From: Wurfbainia villosa
Taxonomy: Eukaryota; Streptophyta; Magnoliopsida; Zingiberales; Zingiberaceae
Length of the DNA: 64,000 nt
Assembly (NCBI GenBank): GCA_025175895.1
Contig: CM045998.1
Location: 18,647,153-18,711,152 of the forward strand
Reading direction: 5' to 3'
The notes beneath the pieces are model-generated. The model saw only the letters and a program-made list of their open reading frames with translations. It had not been told where the DNA came from and made no database searches. Below, piece after piece: positions 55,851 to 64,000 of the stretch. Numbering within the stretch: the first letter of the stretch is position 1; every line of letters starts with the position of its first letter. A program made the position numbers and the translations under genes.

Positions 55851-56230
55851 CCCACCACCAGCCCTAGTTAGCTCTAGGGTTATTGAATTAACCAACTCGC
55901 CTTCCCCGTCTCCGTATAAAACCCTAATATTTTTGTTCGGTAAATAGTTTTTCACAATATGTTCTGCACTTGTAGAAGATCTGAGTTCGTATCTGGAACT
56001 ATCAACGGGAACACTACCATGCATATGTTTATATACATAGTGACCATGCATCTATCTATGTGGAAACAACATAGATTTTCTGTTTGTTATGTCGAAATGA
56101 TTTTCTTTATTCTGTTTTTTTCTAGTTCTTTCATGTTGCAGGTTGGTGATTTTTCTTGAGCACTTGTATTTCTCATCGACTATGTTGCAGGAAAAGAATC
56201 GTAGGTTTCTAAGTCCATCATCTTTTGAGT

Positions 56231-58016
56231 ATAATTTGATTTTTTATTTTTTTTTGAAGGGGAGAAGCTAAAGGCTCTAGCTCAAGGAAAACTGAATCTG
56301 TGCCATGAAGAGAATAGAATATATGCGAAGATGATATTTCAATGGAAAGGGTAAATTATTAGAAGTGGATGGAGGAATTAGTGTCTTCAGTTTCCTTTTA
56401 AAGGCTAAATGACCTTATCTGCACATACAAGAAACTTGAAAGAAACACAAGTTTTTTTTTTCGTTCCAAATGCAGCAAGTATTTTTTTTGTGTGCTGGTT
56501 TTCCTCCATTCTAGCTTCAAAGCATGAAACCCTAATATGAAAAGATCTTTGTCTTTATAACAACAACAAAAAAGTATTCTCATAGCATTGAATAATAAGT
56601 ACTGCTATTCTTGCTGCTGCTTTGTCTTAAGAGATAGAACATCAGTGTGTTATAGAGATGAAGATTGAGTAAAGCGGTGTTCGAACTTGTCCTTATCCTC
56701 AATAAACTGAGAGTTTTGTGGGGGGGATTATGAAATGAGATTTTGTATGTTATCCATTCCCTGCCTCTTGTTTTATTTGGGGGTGGTGAGGGTGTGTATT
56801 AGTGTTTCAGTGTTTGTATTTATCTGTTTGAATTGAATTACATCTCTTTTGTGAAAAATAGAGTTGAGTGGAATTGCTATGTCAATTGAATTGGAGATCT
56901 ACATGGCTTGTTGGTAATTTTTGGTTCAATTTGGGATGAATTGAGTTAGAATTTAAAAATCAAAATTTTTTAGGTATTATGTAAGAGCATATTTTAACAT
57001 GAATAAAGAATATTCATTGCTATTATGAACTCATTTTTAATGATTTATAAAAACTTGTTTTAAAAGAAAAATAAAATAAACATTAATTTTACTTGGGAGG
57101 CCAGTAAAAACGGTTGTATTATGTATGAGTAAAACTGAAGAAAAATATATACTCTGTTATTTCACATCAATGCAAAACTCTCAGTTTAAATTACATGGAA
57201 TAAAATATGGATTTTAAGGGGTAATGAATCACTAATTACAGAAAATCTGTGCAAAAATTAATTTTTTGGCATCCAATGTGGAATTAATTTTATAATATTT
57301 AGTTTTGTTGGCAGAATTCCTTAAGATTAATTCTATAAGTTAAAATTAATTCACTCAGTTTTTTTATAACAAACATTTTATAAGGATTAGATTTATAAAT
57401 GAGATAAATAAGCGAATCAATTTTATAATATTTATCCATTACCAATTCGAATAATCCTTTGATATTCATTTGCAATTTGACCTTTTTTTTCTTTGCATCA
57501 GTTTCTTGATCGTAGATGAGCCAAAGCATGTGCCATGCACACATGGTTTTTCGAAGTGTTATAATGATGCGAGGGATTGGGATTTACCTCTAACAAGGCT
57601 TTTCTCCTCTAAATTTGTGTTGTGTAGAAAATGCAACAATGAGATAAATCCCTTGAAAGTCTTTCCACCTTATTGATGACCCAAGAAGAGTACAAGTGGT
57701 TGATGCATTGCCAACAAAGGAAATAACAATTAGTTCAAGATGCCTCATGACTTCATAAATAAACTTTTCTGAATATTCTCTCTTAGGCTCATATACACAC
57801 TAAAATTTTGAAATGATTTTATCCATTTTTTACAGGCCAAGAAATCTATAGTTGCACATGACAATTTGAAGGTTCTAAAAGACCATTACAATGAGTAATA
57901 ACTTGGTTGGGTGAATAGGCATGATGATTTTAGGCTTGGATTGATCCCATTTGGTGCACGAGAATGGAAAAGAGACTACTTCTATTATTTCCTTGCGAAG
58001 GCAAAATATATAGCAT
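56231..58016. other. AT-rich region without a recognised gene; short coding-like remnant near 57480-58010
   Basis: 56231-57450 is AT-rich with no coding signal. At about 57500-57675 a plus-strand frame reads EPKHVPCTHGFSKCYNDARD and CRKCNNEINPLKVFPPY, and at 57837-58010 another reads GLIPFGAREWKRDYFYYFLA. The second resembles the W-x-R/F-x-x-G-L-I-P-x-x-x-x-x-W-K-R-D style of plant mobile-domain or retroelement proteins. I cannot assign it, and both pieces are short. Confidence 0.3.
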
Positions 58017-58082
58017 TATGCTTTGCTTTGTCGTGGCCGGTCCCAAGCCCGGATAAAGGAGGAGGGTTACGTTAGGTTGCCA

Positions 58083-58142
58083 GCCAGCGTTAAACTAAGG
58101 TAAATGTTCAATGAATGGATCAATCAAACTATTGTGCTAATG
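58083..58142 (+). repeat. 60-bp direct repeat, left copy, flanking the solo LTR
   Basis: GCCAGCGTTAAACTAAGGTA ... CTATTGTGCTAATG is repeated without visible change at 59471-59530. It is LINE 5' sequence. The solo LTR lies between the copies. The usual retrotransposon target duplication is 5 bp. Confidence 0.9.
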
Positions 58143-59470
58143 TTGTTGGGAGATTGTTGGTGCAATCGTCCCAGGTTGACTCGAGTTTGACTCGAGCAGT
58201 ACCCTGATGATATTTTGATGATAGACAAAGCTCATGACATGGGATTGTCATTGGAAAGTCCAAAGCATTGCGAAGCCGTGCGCTTGGTGCATTTAGGAAG
58301 TCTTGAGAACTTGGCAAGTTCACTAGGCTCGGGTCCTTGAGTCGGTGAAGGATGACATTGTGAAGCCGTGCGCTTGGTGCATCCGAGGGACCGTCGGACG
58401 GGGAGCAAATGGAGTAAGCCCAAAGGGAAGCATACTTCTAGGGCATGAGACGCGAAGGATGGCGTTGCGAAGCCGTGCGCTTGGCGCATCCGAGGGACGT
58501 AGGCCGAGGGAAGAGAGCTTCGGTGGGGAACTCCATGTGAGATAAGGTGAACTTGGCCAAGTGGCTAAGACTGAGTGTCGGAGGCTCAAACATCGTTATG
58601 TTTGAGGTTTTAGCCGACATCAGTCGACTGGCATAGGTGTCAGTCGACTGCTCTAGGTCGTATGAGTTCGACCAGTGTTCGATCAACCAAGTTCGAGCCG
58701 ATCACCGACCGCCAAGGGAGGGCAACGATCGTTGGGAGGATCACGATCGGCCGAGGGATGACAATGATCGATGACACCGCACGGCACATGGAGTCGAGCT
58801 CGCCAAAGACTCGATCGATGGATAATCACGATCATGGGTGCCATCAGTTGACTGATGTGTGATCCGTTGGAACTTTGCCAACGTGGATCTGGCCGTTGTG
58901 AGACAACGGCTACAGGACCAGTCGACTGATGGTCACGATCAGTCGATTGATGGGCGCGAAAACAACTTGATGCAGGTTATAAAAGGAGCACGAGTTGGAG
59001 GATTTCGCTATGACTTTAAGGGAGCTATTGGAGGGGAATTGCTGCTGCATTCCAGTCCTTCAAGAGCCAACCAAAGCAAGCAACAAACAAGTGATCAAAA
59101 GCAATCGGTGAAAAGAGTTTCTTTTGTATTGTATTTGTATTCTTGTTTGTATTTCTATATTACTTTGTAATTGCTTGTGAGAGGTTTCTCCACCTCCGAC
59201 GTGTTGTCGAGAAGGAGTTTGAGTTAGTGCTGTGAGCATAACTAGAGCTCGAGGAGCTCGCCCGTGGAGTAGGAATCATTCGGTTCCGAACCACGTATAT
59301 CGTGTGTATTGCATGTGTTTGTGTTGTTGTTAGTATTATTATTGTTTCTATTATTTCCGCTGCGCTAACAACAATCGTAGACAAGCAACGCAACGAAAAC
59401 GAGCAAAGTCCGACATCCAACGAACGAGGGCTATTCACCCCCCTCTAGCCGGCCAATCGATCCCCAACAA
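58143..59470 (+). mobile_element. Solo LTR of a family A relative inserted in the LINE
   Basis: LTR proper from TGTTGGTGCAATCGTCCC (58155) to ATCCCCAACA (59469). It is preceded by TTGTTGGGAGAT, which looks like the end of a polypurine tract, and followed by one extra A. It shares with the other family LTRs the start, GTCGACTG words (58620-58650, 58920-58950), GGTTTCTCCACCTCCGACG, GTGGAGTAGGAATCATTCGG and CCCCCCTCTAGC. Its repeat array differs: GAAGCCGTGCGCTTGGTGCA occurs three times (58273, 58362, 58469). A TATA-like TTATAAAAGGAGC is near 58978. No internal sequence remains. Confidence 0.8.
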
Positions 59471-59530
59471 GCCAGCGTTAAACTAAGGTAAATGTTCAAT
59501 GAATGGATCAATCAAACTATTGTGCTAATG
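59471..59530 (+). repeat. 60-bp direct repeat, right copy
   Basis: Right partner of 58083-58142. After it the LINE 5' sequence continues (CTAGGTTGTTCCCCGG). Confidence 0.9.
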
Positions 59531-59560
59531 CTAGGTTGTTCCCCGGAAGGAACGCGTTAC

Positions 59561-59728
59561 AGGGTCCGACTGTAATGTCTCGGCAAGGACCGCTACATTT
59601 TCAGAACTCGGGTGTAGTGAAAAATATGCTAGAGTTCACGTTGTAGGGTCCGACTGCAACGTATCGGCAAGGACCGCTACATCTCCATGAGAACTTGGGT
59701 GTAGTGTTAAATAAGCAAGAGTTCTCAC
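59561..59728 (+). repeat. 84-bp tandem duplication in the LINE 5' region
   Basis: AGGGTCCGACTGTAATGTCT at 59561 recurs as AGGGTCCGACTGCAACGTAT at 59645, each followed by CGGCAAGGACCGCTACAT and a GGGTGTAGTG word. The two units differ by a few substitutions. Confidence 0.75.
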
Positions 59729-62613
59729 ACCATAGGTTGGGTAAGAACAAATATTATAGAAAAACTAGTAGTCTAAGATTTGGTACATGGAACATAGGAA
59801 CCCTCACTGGTAAAACAATGGAGATAGTAGATACGATGATTAGAAGAAAAATTAATATTGTATGTGTACAAGAGACAAAATGGGTTGGTGAGAAGGCAAA
59901 GATGATAGAGAACTCGGGTTTTAAGTTATAGTATACAGGGAAGAGTAAAACAAGAAATGGAGTGGGTATTATTGTTGATAGTTCGTTAAAGGATGAAGTT
60001 GTAGGAGTAATTAGAAAGGGGGATAGAATTATAGCTCTCAAAATAGTAGTGGAGAAAGAAACTATAAACGTAATTAGTGTATATGCACCTCAAATAGGAT
60101 TAGATGAAAATACCAAATTAAGGTTTTGGGAGGACTTGGATGAAGTATTACAAAATATTCCGTCAAATGAGATGATTTTAATGGGAGGTGATTTAAATGG
60201 GCATGTCAGAGTGAAAAATGACGAATATGAGAGGGTGCATGGGGGTTATGGGTTTGGAACAAGAAATGAAGAAGGTAAAACTATATTGGATTTTGCAATA
60301 GCATATGATCTTATACTAGCTAATACATTTTTTAAGAAAAGAGAAGAACACTTAGTCACGTTCAAAAGTGAAAATAATAAATCACAAATTGACTTTCTTA
60401 TGGTTAGGAAGAGAGATAGAAAGATTTGTAAAGATTGTAAGGTTATTTCTGGAGAAAGTTTAACTACTCAACATAGGTTAGTAGTATTGGATATACGCCT
60501 CAAATATAGTATTAATAGAAGAAAAATATACACGACCCCCAGAATTAAGTGGTGGAAGTTAAAGGATGAGAAACTAAATATATTCAAAGAGAAGGTAGGA
60601 GTACAAGTATTAGATGACATATACAGTGACCCTAATACGATGTGGGATAAAATGATATCAAAATTGAAAATAGTAGCTAAGAGTATACTCGGTGAGTCAA
60701 AGGGACATGCACCACCAAGTAAAGAATCTTGGTGGTGGAATGAAAAAGTGCAAGAGAAAGTCAAGGAAAAACGAATAGCATATAAGAAATTAAATATTTG
60801 TAAAAATGAGGAAAATTTGAAAAAATATACAATAGCCAAGAAAGAAGCTAAGAAAGCAGTGAATGAAGCTAAGACTGAAACTTTTGAACGGTTATATCGA
60901 AAATTAGATACAAAAGAAGGGGAAAGAGACATTTATAGAATAGCTAAAGTGAGAGAGAGGAAGACAAAAGATCTTAATCAAATAAGATGTATTAAAGATG
61001 AATGCAATAGGGTACTAGTAAATGATGAAGAAATAAAAGAGTGGTGGAAGAGATATTTTTATCAACTTTTTAATGAAGGTTTAGGAGACCAACTTAATTT
61101 AGGTAATTTAAGTAGGTCAAATGAGTATAGAAATTTAAATTTTTATCGTAGAATTCAAATTTCAGAAGTAGAACAAGCTTTTAATGGAATGCAAAATGGA
61201 AAAGTCATTGGACCAGATGATATTCCGATAGAGTTATGGAAGTGTCTAGGGAAACAAGGTATTGAATGACTTACAAAATTATTTAACATGATATTGAAAA
61301 CAAAAAGGATGCCTGATCAATGGAGGGTAAGTATCCTAATTCCCTTATATAAGAATAAGGGAGACATACAAACTTGTGAAAACTATAGGGGTATTAAACT
61401 AATGAGTCATACCATGAAACTTTGGGAAAAATAATAGAAAAAAGATTAAGGAAGGAGACCATGGTTCTCGAAAATCAATTTGGATTCATGCCAGGGAAGG
61501 TTTAACAATAGAAGCTATACATCTTCTCGCATAACTAATTGAAAAGTATAGAGAGCAAAAGCAGGGATCTATATATGGTATTCATTGATTTAGAAAAAAC
61601 ATGATAGAGTTCCAAGAGAAATAATATGGAGAATTTTAGAAAAGAGGTGTTAGTGTAACATATATTGAACTAATTAAAGATATGTATAAGGAAGTAACGG
61701 AGTGAAGACTTGGTGGATTAATCAAGCATTTCCAATAAAGATAGGGTTACATCAAGGATCAGCTTTAAGTCCCTATCTTTTTACACTAATCATGGACGAA
61801 CTCACTGGACACATTCAAGACACATTACCGGGGTGCATGTTGTTTGCAGATGATATTGTTTTAGTAGATGAGACACATGAAGGAGTAAATGTTAAACTAG
61901 AATCTTGGCAGGAAACACTAGAAGTGAAAGGTTTTAAGCTTAGTAGAGGAAAGACAGAATATATGGAATTTAAATTTAGCAATATTAGACGTAATGAGAC
62001 AAGTGTTAAGATAGGAGATGATGAGTTGTCTGGAATTGAGAGCTTTAAATATTTAGGATCATTTTTGCAAGATGATGGAGGGATTGAGAGAGATGTCTTA
62101 CATAGAATACAAGCAGGATGGTTGAAATGGAGGAAAGCATCAGGTATTTTATGTGATCGTAAAGTGCCTCTAAAACTTAAAGGGAAGTTCTACAAAACGG
62201 CGATTAGACTTGCTATGTTATATGGAGCTGAATGTTGGGCTACGACTCGAGCATATGAGCAAAAGATGAGAGTTGCAGAGATGAGGATGTTAAGGTGTAT
62301 GTGCGGACATACGAGGATGGACAGAATAAGAAATGAAAGCATTAGAGAAAAAGTTGGTGTAGCATCTATTGAAGGAAAGCTCCGAGAGACACGTTTAAGG
62401 TGGTACGGACATGTACTTAGACGGCCAATAAATGCTCCAGTTAGGCGATGTGAAACGATACTAAATATACACATCAAACGAGGAAGAGGAAGACCAAAAA
62501 AGACTTGGTTAGCAACAATAAAACAAGATAAAATTTATTTAAATATAGATGATGATATAGTAGGGGATAGAGTCCAATGGCGTAGAAGGATCCATATAGC
62601 CGACCCCACCTAG
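59695..62613 (+). pseudogene. LINE ORF: AP endonuclease plus reverse transcriptase (damaged)
   Basis: The frame opens near 59695. The endonuclease signature LRFGTWNIGTLTGKTMEIVD, with the catalytic-site Asn, is followed by VCVQETKW with the catalytic Glu. A TAG interrupts at 59929, and the frame resumes with NGVGIIVDSSLKDEVVGV, VISVYAPQIG and ILMGGDLNGHVR. RT starts around 61170 (QNGKVIGPDDIPIELWK). A TGA replaces a Trp at 61267. The segment 61430-61700 is frameshifted and partly lost. The frame then recovers with HQGSALSPYLFTLIMDEL and the FADD active site near 61850. The C-terminal block contains RLRWYGHVLR and RGRGRPKKTW. It would act at the nucleus by target-primed reverse transcription, but this copy is inactive. 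Confidence 0.88.
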
Positions 62614-62657
62614 TGGGATAAGACTTTGTTGTTGTTGTTGTTGTATGCTTTGCTTTG

Positions 62658-63444
62658 ACCTCCTACTCGACGGGCGACCCTCTCTAAACGATGCTCTTGG
62701 CATTGGCACCTTATATACCCCTGCTAATACCCATTTACCTTAGATTGAAAAAGCACAAAGAATCTCCTACCTACCGGTCTACATATGTATAATAATGGAG
62801 TTAAAAAGAGTTTAGTTCAAGTCTTAGAGGCTATTATGCAAAATTGAGAAACTAAATAGTTGCTGAAGATGAGCAAACTACCAACTGCATTCCTAATAAT
62901 AAATTTGACGGTTAAAAAATTCATAAAGATCGAAAACTCCTCGCTAAAAGGGACTTTACTTCTTCAAAGTTGCTCACTTTGATTTCCTCTCTACATTGCA
63001 ATCACTGCCAAAATTGTGTTTGAGTAATTAATCTCCAGCCTTCCCTAATTTATTTTCTGTACTTACAGCTACAGCAATTAATAGCATCAACTTGTGGTTT
63101 GATCTTCTTCTATCTTTGTTTCTCTCGTTGTTGTTACCTTCACTGATTCTAACCATCCACAAACCCTACAAATTTTCTGCCTATTGAATAGATTACAAGG
63201 GCCCTTTATTCCTGAAGATTTGTTTCTTTTGTTCTAGATTAATGTCTTGGCTTCGGGTCAGAACGATTCTATTAAACTTGGTGGATTGCTTTGGAAAGAA
63301 GAATTGTTATATCAAATCTTCCATCGCCAAGCCAATCTACCTTAGTGAATGTACCACTTTTAAAATAAGCGACGAATGGATCCTTAATTCGTGTGTCACA
63401 CAATGAATGTTTAGATTGACAAGTTAAGATAGAAGGGGACTATG
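62658..63444. other. AT-rich region without recognised gene
   Basis: No ORF of note, no clear repeat. It continues the sequence that was split by the LINE insertion at TATGCTTTGCTTTG. Confidence 0.5.
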
Positions 63445-64000
63445 CACTACAAGAAAAATAATATTTGGCGATGGATTTTTTTTCATCGCTAATATACAAT
63501 ATTCGTCGATATTAGACTTTAACGACGATACTTATTCGTCGCTATGAGATTACCACTAAAAGGATTTAACGACGAATCTATGATGTTTCGTTGTTAATAT
63601 TAAAGACAAAAAAAGACGTCGCCAAACTATAAATAATCACCACTAAATTGATGAATTTTTGCGATAATGTTAGCAACTCTTAATAGACTTTCGTCGCTAA
63701 CATGTTCGCGGTGATATTATATATACTTTCATCGCGAAATAATATTCCATGACAAAATAAAAAATATCGTCGCTAAAAATTGAATTTCCCGAAAGCTTTT
63801 ACAGAGAGATCCATGGGCAAGCTGTGGAAATTCCTAAAATTCTATCGAAACTTAGTGATGAAAATAAAGATTTTCGTCGCTAACCATTGATATCTACTTT
63901 AGCAAAATTTCATTTGTTTATATTCCATATCCTGTAATACAATTTCATATACACTCCCATCGCACACTACAAGAAATATGAAAAATAGCGACGAATTTTT
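63445..64000 (+). mobile_element. CACTA (En/Spm) transposon terminal region, with a second CACTA end at 63965
   Basis: CACTACAAGAAAAATAATAT at 63445 is the canonical plant CACTA terminus. It is followed by subterminal repeats of the type TTCGTCGCTAA/GCGACGAAT in both orientations across 63460-63900, the sites bound by the element transposase. A second terminus, CACTACAAGAAATATG, starts in the same orientation at 63965 and runs off the window, followed by AGCGACGAATTTTT. No transposase gene is in view. Confidence 0.8.

Larger units (their letters stand above)
55751..55860 (+). ncRNA. MIR156: MIR156 precursor hairpin
   Basis: The 5' arm carries TGACAGAAGAGAGTGAGCAC (55761-55780), identical to the canonical 20-nt miR156. 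The 3' arm carries GCTCACTTCTCTATCTGTCA (55831-55850), the usual miR156* type. I can pair the arms over 20 base pairs with one bulged A and one bulged T on the 3' arm. The lower stem is GG/CC-rich (TGGAGG against CCCACCA). The loop-side 50 bases include CATGG and CCATG, which pair to extend the stem. DCL1 processing gives the miRNA, which guides AGO1 to SPL transcription-factor mRNAs and controls the juvenile-to-adult phase change and shoot architecture. The arm geometry and exact mature sequence make this a strong call. Confidence 0.95.
55668..56230 (+). ncRNA. MIR156: Putative MIR156 primary transcript (extent uncertain)
   Basis: From the likely start downstream of the TATA box, through the hairpin at 55751-55860, into sequence with splice-like signals. 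A possible donor TTCG before GTAAATAG lies at 55940. Possible acceptors are CATGTTGCAG (ends 56141) and TATGTTGCAG (ends 56190). The region has no coding ORF of note. Plant MIR156 primary transcripts are Pol II products and are often spliced. The 3' end is not determined. The neighbouring DNA up to 58016 is AT-rich and free of recognised repeats. Confidence 0.4.
58031..62643 (+). mobile_element. RTE-type LINE (non-LTR retrotransposon), full length with 14-bp TSD
   Basis: The 5' end TCGTGGCCGGTCCCAAGCCC begins right after TATGCTTTGCTTTG (58017-58030). The 3' end is a (TTG)6 tail (62626-62643), followed by the same 14 bases at 62644-62657. One ORF encodes an AP endonuclease, a reverse transcriptase with FADD, and a basic C-terminus. 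This layout with a short TTG-repeat tail is typical of plant RTE-clade LINEs. A solo LTR is inserted in its 5' untranslated part. The LINE is otherwise about 3.2 kb. Confidence 0.9.

Noticed and set aside
55848..56051. 67-codon minus-strand ORF next to the MIR156 hairpin
   Set aside because: It overlaps the miR156* arm and the primary transcript on the other strand and has no recognisable domain.
59160..59438. 92-codon minus-strand ORF with serine runs
   Set aside because: It is the complement of the U5 part of the solo LTR, including the ATT/GTT-rich tract.

Overview
The window is nuclear DNA of a flowering plant. The evidence is plant Copia, RTE-type LINE and CACTA elements and a canonical MIR156 hairpin. 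A monocot is plausible because Sirevirus-type Copia elements dominate, but the species cannot be settled from the sequence. I see no intact host protein-coding gene. Almost everything from 1 to about 53,850 and from 58,031 to 62,643 is transposable-element DNA, much of it nested.

Layout. 1-4435: 3' part of a gag-only LTR element (family A). 4438-17290: an old minus-strand Copia element, split by a complete gag-only element (7592-15433, TSD GTCCA) that carries a 1069-bp tandem duplication across its left junction. 17291-19029: AT-rich DNA with possible exon remnants and a cluster of short inverted-repeat elements (MITEs). 19319-42775: a minus-strand, pol-less LTR element of about 8.5 kb, with gag plus an envelope-like/plant-transposon (Transposase_32-like) ORF. 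It was later opened by a full-length Sirevirus (21369-29615, TSD CTAGC) and by another gag-only element (30951-37661, TSD CTGAC/CCGAC). 42776-51265: a second minus-strand Copia, interrupted by a 3.6-kb solo LTR (44815-48435, TSD ATGCA). 51265-53846: a 5'-truncated plus-strand Copia with its 3' LTR. 53870-54330: a degenerate minisatellite.

The main low-copy functional locus is a MIR156 gene at 55.6-56.2 kb, with TATA box, mature miR156 and miR156* arms. After it come a full-length RTE-type LINE (58031-62643, 14-bp TSD) containing a solo family-A LTR flanked by unusual 60-bp direct repeats, and the end of one or two CACTA DNA transposons (63445-64000).

How the parts relate. The gag-only elements share their LTR style with the Sirevirus: CAGTCGACTG palindromes, AAGTCCAAG/CTTGG hairpin arrays and related motif blocks. 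They also share its PBS, its purine-rich 3' non-coding region and a gag that stops where the Sirevirus protease begins. They look like non-autonomous derivatives mobilised in trans by Sirevirus enzymes. The Sirevirus here keeps one frame from gag to RNase H but has seven nonsense codons, so this copy is dead. All calls are from reading the sequence; no search was run.
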